Shown here piece by piece: positions 33,112 to 40,768 of a stretch of 60,686 nucleotides of DNA. Under the pieces are notes generated by a model. The model saw nothing but the letters and a program-made list of their open reading frames with translations, was not told the DNA's origin and did not search any database. Source of the DNA: Rhodobacter calidifons. GTDB lineage: Bacteria; Pseudomonadota; Alphaproteobacteria; Rhodobacterales; Rhodobacteraceae. A program made the position numbers and the translations under genes. The stretch is from NCBI RefSeq assembly GCF_011174775.1, contig NZ_JAANHS010000015.1, forward strand, positions 1 to 60,686, read 5' to 3'. How positions within the stretch are numbered: the stretch's first letter is position 1; each line of letters opens with the position of its first letter.

Positions 33112-33486
33112 GTGGACTGCACCGGAACCTTGACCGGGACCTTCACCGCGACCACCTTGGGCAAAGGCCGCGCCGGTCGGCGATGCCCCTGTCCTGACCT
33201 GTCTGCGGCACGAGAAGTCCGGCCTGCGCTGGCCGGGGCTTCGGGATCGGCCAACTCAGGTTCGACGTGCTCCATCTGCGTCGGCTTGCCCGAATTCCTC
33301 GGCGAGGGCCAGAGCCAGCGTTTTCCATCCCGGCGTCGTGCGGTGGCTGTCGTTCGCGATCCGGGCGATTTGGTCGCGATCGCGCCGGGAGAACCGGCGC
33401 AGATCGGTTCGCTTCGGCGGGACCTGACGGAGAAGGCTGTCTCTGATATACGTGGATCCGCGCTGCCAGGGTGCGTGGGGGTCCAA
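33108..33486 (-). pseudogene. possible frameshifted small gene
   Basis: Two minus-strand frames abut here. One (33486 to 33256) begins at a TTG and reads a basic peptide (TDLRRFSRRDRDQIARIAND, then TPGWKTLALALAEEF). The adjacent frame then continues from about 33300 to a stop at 33108, with a tail ending PKVVAVKVPVKVPVQST. The end falls 4 bases into the NfeD stop, a common convergent spacing. A single-base shift near 33290-33300 would join them. I do not recognise a family and cannot exclude that the whole stretch is non-coding. Confidence 0.3.
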
Positions 33487-33938
33487 TGACGATCTACATC
33501 GATGCCGATGCCTGCCCGGTGAAGGGGGAGGCCGAAACGGTTGCCACCCGGCACAAGGTGCGGATGGTGGTGGTGTCGAACGGGGGGATCAGACCGTCGC
33601 GAAACCCGCTTGTCGAGAGCGTCTTCGTCTCCAGCGGTCCGGACGAGGCGGACAAATACATCGCCGAGGCCTGCGGGCCGGGAGATGTGGTTGTCACAGG
33701 TGACATTCCGCTGGCGGCGAAATGCGTAGGCAAGGGGGCGCGGGTGGTGAAGCACAACGGCGAGGAGCTGACGGCGGCCAATGTCGGGATGGCGCTGGCA
33801 ACGCGGGATCTGATGCAGGATCTGCGTGCGGCCGATCCGTTCCGGCAGGGGGGCGGGAAGATGTTTTCCCGGGCCGACCGGAGCCAGTTTCTGGATGTGC
33901 TGGATCGGGTCGTGCGCGCGGCGGGGCGGGGGGCCTGA
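33486..33938 (+). CDS. YaiI/YqxD family protein (DUF188)
   Basis: A 150-aa protein matching the YaiI family: [20 protein letters not shown] at the N-terminus (conserved DADACPVK), [27 protein letters not shown] and the [19 protein letters not shown] block. These features resemble PIN/NYN-type nuclease folds with conserved Asp residues, but no activity is established to my knowledge. The ATG at 33486 is fixed by the conserved N-terminus. Monocistronic. Confidence 0.9.
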   Translation: MTIYIDADACPVKGEAETVATRHKVRMVVVSNGGIRPSRNPLVESVFVSSGPDEADKYIAEACGPGDVVVTGDIPLAAKCVGKGARVVKHNGEELTAANVGMALATRDLMQDLRAADPFRQGGGKMFSRADRSQFLDVLDRVVRAAGRGA

Positions 33939-34095
33939 CCAGTCGGATCGGTGGTCGGGTGCGGCGGCAGCCGTCATTCCCATTGATTCGGGCTTCTCTT
34001 TTCGAAGCGCGACGATACGGGAAGCGGGGGCGCCGCTTTCATGGGGACGACAGGTCGGCACAGGAGGGACGGGGCACACCCGCGCGCCGTGGTGG

Positions 34096-34122
34096 CTCCT
34101 CATGCGCCTTCGGCTTCTCGTC
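34096..34122 (-). repeat. 27-bp interspersed repeat, copy 2
   Basis: Inverted copy of the 27-bp element at 7756-7782, differing at one position (CAT versus CAC in the GCGCA(T/C)GAGG part). It lies in the 292-base gap between the YaiI gene and the ATP synthase operon, where no gene is seen. Confidence 0.6.
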
Positions 34123-34182
34123 GCAGGGCGCCCCGGCGAGGAGTGTTTGAAGGGCTTCGACGAGCGGTCCCGCAACGCGGAA

Positions 34183-34206
34183 CCGGCGGCCCTTGCGGAC
34201 CGCCGG
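34183..34206 (-). terminator. candidate hairpin after the F0 ATP synthase operon
   Basis: Stem CCGGCGG (34183-34189) with CCGCCGG (34200-34206), an internal C-A mismatch, two more GC pairs and loop TTGC. It is 24 bases past the atpF stop. There is no T run, so termination may be weak or absent. Confidence 0.35.
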
Positions 34207-34230
34207 CTTGCATGTCTTGACCGCGACCGG

Positions 34231-34785
34231 CTAGTGCAGCCGCGCTTCGACTTCGGCAATAGCCTCGTCAATGGAGGCCGAGGCGGCCTCGGCGGTCATC
34301 TGTCTGGACAGCACGTCGCCCGCGGCCGCCACGGCCACAGCGACGGCCTGTTCGCGGACCTGACGGATCGCATTGGCTTCGGCCGAGGCGATCTGTTCGT
34401 TCGCAGCGGCCAGACGACGGGCGATTGCGGCCTTGAGATCCTCTTTCGCCTGGGCCGCGGCGGCCATCGCCTCGTCCCTTGCGGCGCTGACGATGCGGTC
34501 GGCCTGTTCCTGCACTTCCTTCTGGCGCCGTTCATAGGTCGCGAGGATCGACTTGGCTTCCTCGCGCAGGGCGCGGGCCTCGTCGAGTTCGGCCTTGATC
34601 GCCGCCGCGCGGGCATCGAGCATGCCGGTGATCTTCGCGGGCACCTTCATGTAGATGAGGATGCCGATGAAGGCGATGAAGGCGATCAGAACCACGAAAT
34701 TGGTGTTCTGAAGCGAGAAGAACGGACCCGAGGCCGCCATCGCAGGCGAGGCGAGCAGGGTCAGGAGGATGGAGAGCTTCTTCAT
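34231..34785 (-). CDS. atpF: F0F1 ATP synthase subunit b
   Basis: A 184-aa peripheral-stalk subunit: one membrane helix near the N-terminus (FVVLIAFIAFIGILIYMKV, about residues 30-48) preceded by a signal-like segment (MKKLSILLTLLASPAMA), then a long charged Ala/Glu/Arg coiled coil. With b' it forms the heterodimeric stator found in alphaproteobacteria and phototrophs. Last gene of atpI-atpB-atpE-b'-b, 4 bases after b'. Confidence 0.94.
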   Translation of the reverse strand: MKKLSILLTLLASPAMAASGPFFSLQNTNFVVLIAFIAFIGILIYMKVPAKITGMLDARAAAIKAELDEARALREEAKSILATYERRQKEVQEQADRIVSAARDEAMAAAAQAKEDLKAAIARRLAAANEQIASAEANAIRQVREQAVAVAVAAAGDVLSRQMTAEAASASIDEAIAEVEARLH

Positions 34786-34789
34786 CGCC

Positions 34790-35314
34790 TTACCCTTTCA
34801 GCCGCGCCGCGACCGCAGCGGTCACGGTATCCGCATCTGCCTTCGCCCCAAGCGCTGCCACCAGTTCGACGGCAACCTCCCTCGCCACTTCGGCCACCGC
34901 AGCGGCGGCACCGTCGCGGATTGCGGCGATGGTCCTTTCCGACTCCGCCGCCTTGGCCGCGATCTCGGCATCGGCCTTCGCAGTTGCGGCGTCGACGTCC
35001 TTCTGGATCTCGGCTCTGGCCTGCGCCACGATCTTGGCCGCCTCGCTGCGGGCATTGGCCAGCGCCTCGTTATAGGCCTTCTCGGCCTCGACGGCCTTCT
35101 GCTTAAGCTCTTCGGCTGCGGCAAGGTCGTTGGTGATCGTGCTTTTCCGGTCCGCCAGGACCGCGGCGATGCGCGGCAGGGCGACCTTCGACAGCACGAG
35201 ATAGATCACGACCAGCGTGACCAGAAGCCAGAAGATCTGGTTCGGCCAGGTGGAAAAATCGAGCTGCGGCATGCCCACAGCCTGTCCCGCCTCGCCATGT
35301 GCTTCGGTTGCCAT
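34790..35314 (-). CDS. atpG: F0F1 ATP synthase subunit b'
   Basis: A 174-aa second b-type stator subunit: acidic start, a membrane helix at about residues 25-45 ([25 protein letters not shown]; core [15 protein letters not shown]), then coiled coil. Alphaproteobacteria carry this b' paralogue between subunits c and b, as here. The symbol follows common usage for b' (also called atpX). Translationally close to atpF. Confidence 0.92.
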   Translation of the reverse strand: MATEAHGEAGQAVGMPQLDFSTWPNQIFWLLVTLVVIYLVLSKVALPRIAAVLADRKSTITNDLAAAEELKQKAVEAEKAYNEALANARSEAAKIVAQARAEIQKDVDAATAKADAEIAAKAAESERTIAAIRDGAAAAVAEVAREVAVELVAALGAKADADTVTAAVAARLKG

Positions 35315-35382
35315 GTGGCCTCTCCTGAACTTTTGGAACCTGGGCCGGGGCTGTGCCCGGCCCGGATGTCAGCCCAAAAGGA

Positions 35383-35619
35383 TCAGACGGCGAACATCAG
35401 CAGAAGCGCGATCAGGAACGAGAAGATCCCAAGCGCTTCGGCGAAGGCGATGCCGACGAAGAGGTTGGCGGTCTGCGACGGTGCCGCCGACGGGTTGCGC
35501 AGGGCACCGGCCAGAAAGTTCCCGGCGATGTTGCCCACGCCGATCCCGGCGCCGCCCAGACCGAAGGCGGCCAGACCGGCGCCGATGTATTTGCCCATGA
35601 GAGCGAGTTCGCCTTCCAT
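35383..35619 (-). CDS. atpE: F0F1 ATP synthase subunit c
   Basis: A 78-aa two-helix proteolipid of the rotor ring. Helix 1 has the Gly/Ala-rich packing motif ([19 protein letters not shown]), the polar loop contains RNPSA, and helix 2 has the proton-carrying Glu in [13 protein letters not shown] (about residue 60). Glu rather than a sodium-site pattern fits proton coupling. 68 bases separate it from b' and 42 from atpB. Confidence 0.97.
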   Translation of the reverse strand: MEGELALMGKYIGAGLAAFGLGGAGIGVGNIAGNFLAGALRNPSAAPSQTANLFVGIAFAEALGIFSFLIALLLMFAV

Positions 35620-35661
35620 GATAGTCTCCTGTGAAGGTAAGGGTTGTCGTTGGGTGGAACC

Positions 35662-36417
35662 TTAGTGATGCGCCTCGTCGACAGCGTCGCGCAGATACAC
35701 GCAGGTCAGGATGGTAAAGACATAGGCCTGCACGGCGGCGACCAGCACCTCAAGCCCGTACATGGCGACGATGGCCGCGATCGGCACGACCGAAGCCACG
35801 CCCATCGCCCCGGCAAAGCCCGCAAAGACCTTGATCACGGCGTGTCCGGCCAGCAGGTTGCCCCCCAGTCGCACCGAGTGCGACACGGGCCGCACGAAAT
35901 AGGACACCACCTCGATCACCGCAAGGATCGGGCGCAGCGCCAGGGGCGCCGAGGTGACCCAGAACATGGCAAGGAAACCAACGCCCTTGCGATACAGACC
36001 GACCAGCGTGACGGTCAGGAACACCAGCAGCGCCAGCACCGCCGTGACGGCGATGTGCGAGGTGGTGGTGAAGGACATCGGGATCAGGCCCAGCATGTTC
36101 GACAGGAAGACGAACATGAACAGCGTCATGATGTAGGGAAAGAACTTCAGCCCTTCGTGGCCTGCCACATCCTCGACCATCTTGTGGATGAAGCCATAGA
36201 ACAGCTCTGCCACCGACTGCCCGCGCGAGGGCACCCTTGCGCCGCGGCGGGTCGACAGGACCAGAAGCGCAATCATCGCCAGCACGGCGATGCCCATCCA
36301 GAGCGTGACGTTGGTCGGCGTGTACCAATGCACCGGGCCATCGCCGAACAGCGGCTTGACCACGAACTGATCCATCGGGTGGATCTGAAGCCCGCTGCCG
36401 TGTTCTTCCGTCGCCAT
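35662..36417 (-). CDS. atpB: F0F1 ATP synthase subunit a
   Basis: A 251-aa polytopic subunit forming the proton half-channels with the c ring. The essential Arg lies in the helix-4 region [18 protein letters not shown] (about residue 175), and the C-terminus has the conserved [25 protein letters not shown] motif. Start ATG 36417, 2 bases after the atpI stop. Length is normal. Confidence 0.97.
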   Translation of the reverse strand: MATEEHGSGLQIHPMDQFVVKPLFGDGPVHWYTPTNVTLWMGIAVLAMIALLVLSTRRGARVPSRGQSVAELFYGFIHKMVEDVAGHEGLKFFPYIMTLFMFVFLSNMLGLIPMSFTTTSHIAVTAVLALLVFLTVTLVGLYRKGVGFLAMFWVTSAPLALRPILAVIEVVSYFVRPVSHSVRLGGNLLAGHAVIKVFAGFAGAMGVASVVPIAAIVAMYGLEVLVAAVQAYVFTILTCVYLRDAVDEAHH

Positions 36418-36419
36418 CG

Positions 36420-36743
36420 TCAGTTCCCTTCCTTCTGGGCCTTCTCGGCCTGTCGTCCCAGTTCCCGCGCCGAGCCGAGCATGGTCTTGATGCCCGCCGC
36501 GAAGCCGAAGAGCGAGAAGATCACCAGGAAGACCGGCAGCGTGCCGAACAGCACATCCAGCCCGTAACCGATGGCGGACCCCAGCATGATGCCGGTCGCC
36601 AGCTCGATCACCATCCTCCAGGCCACCTCGCCCTGCGAGAAACCCTTGGCCGTGGCGGTCTGCGGCGGCGCGTCCTTTCCTTTCGCCTGCTTCAGCTTCT
36701 CTTCCAGAGCCTTCAGCCGGTCGGGATCGGGGTCGGACGTCAT
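36420..36743 (-). CDS. atpI: AtpI/AtpZ-type ATP synthase accessory protein
   Basis: A 107-aa protein with a charged N-terminus and two membrane helices (about residues 40-60 and 68-90), with [22 protein letters not shown] typical of the AtpI/AtpZ family (Mg/Ca import or c-ring assembly is proposed). First gene of the F0 operon and 2 bases upstream of atpB. The subfamily naming (AtpI versus AtpZ) is uncertain. Confidence 0.86.
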   Translation of the reverse strand: MTSDPDPDRLKALEEKLKQAKGKDAPPQTATAKGFSQGEVAWRMVIELATGIMLGSAIGYGLDVLFGTLPVFLVIFSLFGFAAGIKTMLGSARELGRQAEKAQKEGN

Positions 36744-36936
36744 CGGACAGGTCCTTTCACGGTCGCGGCGGTTCTACGGAGCGGGGGGGCCAGAGTCAAG
36801 CGCGCATGGAGAGGTGCAAGCTATTGGAAACGCGTGACTTTGCTGCGGTCGGTCCGGCGCTGTGGCCGTGGCCAGGTGCTTTTGCATATTCAACCCCGCG
36901 GTTGACGATCGCCCGGGGCCGCAGGATAGTCCGCGC

Positions 36937-37266
36937 ATGACCGACCGACTGGACGCCGTCTTTGCCGCCCTTGCCGACCCGACGCGGCGCGCGATTCTGG
37001 CCATGCTGCTGGAGGATGACATGGCGGTGACCGACGTGGCCGAGCCCTTCGCGATGAGCCTTGCGGCGATTTCCAAGCACCTGACGGTCCTGTCCGAGGC
37101 GGGCCTCATCAGCCGTGAAAGGCGCGGCCGGGTGATCTGGTGCAAGCTGGAGCCCGAGGCGATGCGCGAGGCCTCGGTCTGGATGCGCGCCTTCGGGCAG
37201 GTCGATCCGCTGGACCTCGACGCTTTCGAGCGGTTCCTGGCGCAGGAGCTGTCCGAGGAAGACTAA
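36937..37266 (+). CDS. ArsR-family winged-helix regulator
   Basis: A 109-aa regulator with the ArsR/SmtB fold: FAALADPTRRAILAML, then the recognition helix in MSLAAISKHLTVLSEAGLIS and the wing RERRGRVIWCKL. No CxC metal-sensing motif is seen, so it is of the non-metal class often linked to SRPBCC/AHSA1 genes (none adjacent). The ATG at 36937 matches the family start. An inverted repeat TCAAC-N6-GTTGA (36890-36905) upstream is a candidate operator. It is divergent from atpI and convergent with the next gene, overlapping it by 4 bases. Confidence 0.85.
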   Translation: MTDRLDAVFAALADPTRRAILAMLLEDDMAVTDVAEPFAMSLAAISKHLTVLSEAGLISRERRGRVIWCKLEPEAMREASVWMRAFGQVDPLDLDAFERFLAQELSEED

Positions 37267-37580
37267 CGCCGTCGCCGCCAGTCGCGCCAGCGGCGGGCCC
37301 AGCGTTGTGTCAGGCGACGGCCCCGGATGATGAAAGCCGAGATCGGTCCGCGCAGCCGGGGCATGTCGATGGCCAGAAGCAGCAGACCTGCGGGCAGCAT
37401 CCAGAGCCCGAGGATCGGCAGGAACCAGAACAGCCCGCCGATGGTCAGAAGGATCGCCAGCGGAAAGCGGACCGGAAACCAACTGTCGCGGCGCAGGCGC
37501 AGCAGCGGGGCCCGCAGCAGCGGGACGATTCGCTCCAGGGCATGGAACTGCCGGTGAAATCTGCGTTCGCGCCGTGTCAT
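37263..37580 (-). CDS. small two-helix membrane protein, tandem paralogue 2
   Basis: A 105-aa protein: basic N-terminus, RRDSWFPVRFPLAIL, then two hydrophobic helices (about residues 38-55 and 58-75) around LPILGLWMLPAGLLLLAIDMP, and a strongly basic C-terminal tail (RRGRRLTQRWARRWRD; 16 residues). It closely resembles the protein at 37653-37973, so the pair arose by tandem duplication. The P-x-x-G-x-W-x-x-P loop recalls PGPGW-type membrane proteins, whose function is unknown. Confidence 0.65.
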   Translation of the reverse strand: MTRRERRFHRQFHALERIVPLLRAPLLRLRRDSWFPVRFPLAILLTIGGLFWFLPILGLWMLPAGLLLLAIDMPRLRGPISAFIIRGRRLTQRWARRWRDWRRRR

Positions 37581-37652
37581 CCCGAACCGTCAAATGCCAT
37601 GATCCCATGACGGCTGTGCGACAGGCGCGTTACGACAACAAGACGGGGCAGG

Positions 37653-37973
37653 TCAGTCGCGGCTCTGCCGCCAGCGCCGCATCCAGCGCCGGGCTGCGTG
37701 CCGCCCCCGGATCACCAGCGCCGAGATCGGCCCGCGCAGGATGGGCAGGTCCACCGCCAGAAGGAGAAGGCCGAGGGGCAGCATCCAGATGCCGAGGACC
37801 GGCAGGAAGGACAGGACGCCGCCCGCGATCAGGGCGATGGCAACGGGAAAGCGGATCGGAAACCAGCTGTCGCGGCGCAGCGTGGACATCGGCCCGCGCA
37901 GGGGCGGGACGAGGCGCCCGATGGCGTCGAACTGGCGTTGAAACCGGCGTTCCCGTCTGTGCTGTGCGGCCAT
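37653..37973 (-). CDS. small two-helix membrane protein, tandem paralogue 1
   Basis: A 106-aa protein with the same layout as its downstream paralogue: RRERRFQRQFDA start, RRDSWFPIRFPVAI, helices around LPVLGIWMLPLGLLLLAVDLP, then RGPISALVIRGR and a basic tail. The shared blocks RRDSWFP-RFP-AI and RGPISA-IRGR are conserved between copies while linkers differ, which argues that both are real genes. Function unknown. Confidence 0.65.
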   Translation of the reverse strand: MAAQHRRERRFQRQFDAIGRLVPPLRGPMSTLRRDSWFPIRFPVAIALIAGGVLSFLPVLGIWMLPLGLLLLAVDLPILRGPISALVIRGRHAARRWMRRWRQSRD

Positions 37974-38044
37974 CGGATAAAGATGGGAAGCGATGGCAGT
38001 GCTTCAAGTCACCGACCGCGTGGCCAGGCCCAATCCGCCGGGCG

Positions 38045-38112
38045 CCGAAATCTTGGAAGATTTCGGACCGGAGCCTTTGAAGGCTCCGATCCGATTTCTT
38101 CGAAGAAATCGG
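38045..38112 (-). repeat. triple-hairpin repeat, copy B (inverted)
   Basis: Three palindromes: 38045-38066 (arms CCGAAATCTT), 38070-38087 (arms GGAGCCTT) and 38091-38112 (arms CCGATTTCTTC). Read on the minus strand it begins with the same ATTTCTTCGAAGAAAT palindrome as copy A, with the same linkers, and starts at the base after the stop codon of the dimethylglycine dehydrogenase gene. Confidence 0.85.
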
Positions 38113-40611
38113 TCAGCCGTCCACCCGGATGCGGGCGTTTGTCGGATCGAAGGGGCTGTCCTCGGTCACCACCGCATCCCATTCCTTCAGCTGGATCTTG
38201 ACCTTCAGCTTCTGGCCGGGTTCCGCAAGGGCAGCCGGCACATAGCCCATGCCGATCTGCTTTCCGAAGGCCACGGAATAACCTCCCGAGGTCAGACGGC
38301 CGACCTTGATGCCGTCGTGGAAGATCGCCTCTTTCCCCCAGGGGTCGGTATCATCGGGTCCGTCGATCAGCAGCGTCACGCATCTGAAGCGGATGCCGGT
38401 CTCCAGCACCTTCGCCTTGCCGCGGAAGTCCTTCGAGAGGTCCACGAAGCGGTCGAGCCCGGCCTCCAGGGGCGTCGCGTCGCGGCCAAGCTCGGACCCG
38501 AAGGCGCGGTAGCTCTTTTCCTGCCGCAGCCAGTTCTGGGCGCGGGCGCCGACGCCTTTCAACCCGTGCTTCTCGCCGACCTGCCAGATCAGGTCCCAGA
38601 GGTAGCGGCCGAATTCGATCGGGTAGTGCAGTTCCCAGCCAAGCTCGCCCGTATAGGCCACGCGGACGGCGCGGACCGGGCACATGCCCAGTTCGATGTC
38701 GCGACAGGAAAGCCAGGGGAAGCGCTTGTTGCCCAGCATCGTGTCCGTTTCGGCGTCCTTGACGATCTCCTTCAGCAGGGCGCGGCTGTTCGGACCGGCC
38801 AGCGCATAGACGCCCCATTGCGTCGTCACGTCATGGATGTCGATGTAACCGCCGCCCTGCGCCATCCAGTTCTCGGCCGATTTCAGCAGGAAGTCAGCGT
38901 CATAGGCCGTCCATGCTCCGGCGGAGATCAGGTAGTAATCGTCCTGTTTCAGGCGGACGATGGTATATTCGGTGCGCACCGTGCCGTGGTCGGTCAGGGC
39001 ATAGGTCAGGTTGATCCGGCCCACGTTTGGCAACTTGTTGCAGGTGAAGTGGTCGAGGAAGGCCGTGGCGCCCGGCCCGCGCACCAGATGCTTGGTGAAG
39101 GCCGAGGCGTCGATGATGCCGACGGTGCTGCGGACGGCTTCCGCCTCGGCCTTGGCATAGGGCCACCAGGTGCCACGGCGGAACGACCGGCCATTGTGGT
39201 CGAAGTCGGCCGGGGCGTCCTTCGGGCCGTAGTAGTTCGGGCGTTCCCAGCCGTTCACCTGGCCGAACTGCGCGCCCATCTCCTTCTGACGGTCATAGGC
39301 GGGGGCGGTGCGCAGCGGGCGGCAGGCTTCGCGTTCCTCGTCGGGGTGGTGCAGGATGAAGACGTGGTCGTAGCACTCCTCGTTCTTGCGGCTGGCGTAT
39401 TCCGTGGTCATCCAGCCGCCGAAACGCTTGGGGTCGAGCGAGGCCATGTCGATCTCGGCTTCGCCTTCCGTCATCAGCTGGGCGAGGTAGTATCCCGTGC
39501 CGCCAGCTGCCGTAATGCCGAAGCTGAAGCCTTCCGCCAGCCACATGTTGCGCAGACCCGGGGCGGGGCCGACGAGCGGGTTGCCGTCGGGGGTATAGCA
39601 GATCGGGCCGTTGTAATCGTCCTTGAGGCCCACGGTTTCCGAGGAGGGGATCCGGTGGATGAAGGACATGTATTCCGCCTCGATCCGCTCCAGATCGAGC
39701 GGGAAGAGGTCAGCGCGGAAGCTGTCGGGGACGCCATACTGAAAGCGCGCCGGGGCGCCCTTTTCGTAGGGCCCGAGGATCCAGCCGCCGCGTTCCTCGC
39801 GGACATACCACTTGGCGTCGGCATCGCGCAGGACCGGGTGCTGCGGGTTCGACTTGCGCCATTCGACCAGCGCCGGGTCGGGCTCGGTCACGATATACTG
39901 GTGTTCGACCGGGATCGCCGGGGTCTTGATCCCCAGAAGCCGCGCGGTGCGCTGGGCGTGGTTGCCGGTGGCGGTGACGACATGTTCGGCGGTGATGTCG
40001 AAGCGGTCGTCGGTGGCGATCAGCATGCCGCCCTTGTCTTCCAGCCGGGTGCAGGAGACGATCCATTCCGATCCGGTCCAGCGGTAGCCATCGACCTGGA
40101 TCTTGCGTTCGATCGTCGCGCCCAGTTGCCGCGCGCCCTTGGCCATGGCCTGGGTCACGTCGGCCGGATTGATGTAACCGTCCTGCGGGTGGTAGAGCGC
40201 GCCGATCAGGTCCTCGGTGCGGACCAGCGGCCAGCGGTCCTTGATTTCCTTCGGTGTCAGGAATTCGTGATAGACCCCGGCGGTTTCGGCCACCGAGGAA
40301 TAGAGCATGTATTCGTCCATCCGCGCCTGGGTCTGCGCCATGCGCAGGTTGCCCACGACGTAGAAGCCGGGGTTCAGTCCCGTTTCGGCCTCCAGCCCCT
40401 TGTAGAAATCCACCGAATACTTGTGGATATGGGTCGTGGCGTAGCTCATGTTGAACAGCGGCAGAAGGCCCGCGGCGTGCCAGGTGGAGCCCGCAGTCAG
40501 CTCGTCCCGTTCCACGAGCATCGTGTCCCAACCGGCCTTGGCGAGGTGATAGGCGATCCCGGTGCCGACTGCGCCGCCGCCGACGACAAGGGCTTTGACA
40601 TGGGTCTTCAT
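38113..40611 (-). CDS. FAD-dependent dimethylglycine/sarcosine dehydrogenase, GcvT-type
   Basis: An 832-aa enzyme demethylating dimethylglycine or sarcosine with transfer of the one-carbon unit to tetrahydrofolate. The N-terminal DAO domain carries ALVVGGGAVGTGIAYHLAKAG and TAGSTWHAAGLLP, whose His corresponds to the covalent FAD attachment site of this family. A linker FAO_M-like region follows near residue 400. C-terminal GCV_T domains occupy about residues 450-830 (GPNSRALLKEIVKD, YTGELGWELHYP). The length is typical of DMGDH/SDH-like proteins. It complements soxBDAG 15 kb away. The exact substrate (dimethylglycine versus sarcosine) is not fixed by sequence. Confidence 0.9.
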   Translation of the reverse strand: MKTHVKALVVGGGAVGTGIAYHLAKAGWDTMLVERDELTAGSTWHAAGLLPLFNMSYATTHIHKYSVDFYKGLEAETGLNPGFYVVGNLRMAQTQARMDEYMLYSSVAETAGVYHEFLTPKEIKDRWPLVRTEDLIGALYHPQDGYINPADVTQAMAKGARQLGATIERKIQVDGYRWTGSEWIVSCTRLEDKGGMLIATDDRFDITAEHVVTATGNHAQRTARLLGIKTPAIPVEHQYIVTEPDPALVEWRKSNPQHPVLRDADAKWYVREERGGWILGPYEKGAPARFQYGVPDSFRADLFPLDLERIEAEYMSFIHRIPSSETVGLKDDYNGPICYTPDGNPLVGPAPGLRNMWLAEGFSFGITAAGGTGYYLAQLMTEGEAEIDMASLDPKRFGGWMTTEYASRKNEECYDHVFILHHPDEEREACRPLRTAPAYDRQKEMGAQFGQVNGWERPNYYGPKDAPADFDHNGRSFRRGTWWPYAKAEAEAVRSTVGIIDASAFTKHLVRGPGATAFLDHFTCNKLPNVGRINLTYALTDHGTVRTEYTIVRLKQDDYYLISAGAWTAYDADFLLKSAENWMAQGGGYIDIHDVTTQWGVYALAGPNSRALLKEIVKDAETDTMLGNKRFPWLSCRDIELGMCPVRAVRVAYTGELGWELHYPIEFGRYLWDLIWQVGEKHGLKGVGARAQNWLRQEKSYRAFGSELGRDATPLEAGLDRFVDLSKDFRGKAKVLETGIRFRCVTLLIDGPDDTDPWGKEAIFHDGIKVGRLTSGGYSVAFGKQIGMGYVPAALAEPGQKLKVKIQLKEWDAVVTEDSPFDPTNARIRVDG

Positions 40612-40697
40612 GGAGGGGACTCCCGCAAAAGGTCTGCCTCTATCTGCCAGAGCGGCGGGAATGCGGGCAAGTCCACCCGACCTTTGGCGTCAGAAAA

Positions 40698-40715
40698 CGA
40701 CATGGGGACATGTCG
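40698..40715. promoter_or_regulatory. palindrome between divergent dehydrogenase and C13 peptidase genes
   Basis: Perfect 7-bp arms CGACATG (40698-40704) and CATGTCG (40709-40715) with spacer GGGA, in the 157-bp divergent region. It resembles a dimeric regulator site and could control either gene. A GGCGTCAGAAAAC stretch just upstream faintly recalls the soxB direct repeats. Confidence 0.4.
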
Positions 40716-40768
40716 CGCCGAAGTCTTGCCGCGATTCTGCGGTTGAAGGGGCGCAAAGGGAATCGCGC

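Noticed and set aside
36890-36905. TCAAC-N6-GTTGA inverted repeat as a separate regulatory feature
   Set aside because: Arms of only 5 bp occur often by chance; noted within the ArsR entry as a candidate operator instead.
37263-37973. Tandem small membrane proteins considered as a toxin-antitoxin pair
   Set aside because: The two proteins are paralogous to each other, neither resembles a known toxin or antitoxin, and the spacing is not typical of such modules.
37993-40746. A 917-codon open frame on the plus strand opposite the dimethylglycine dehydrogenase gene
   Set aside because: Antisense shadow of a conserved 832-aa enzyme; no recognisable motif and no ribosome binding site.
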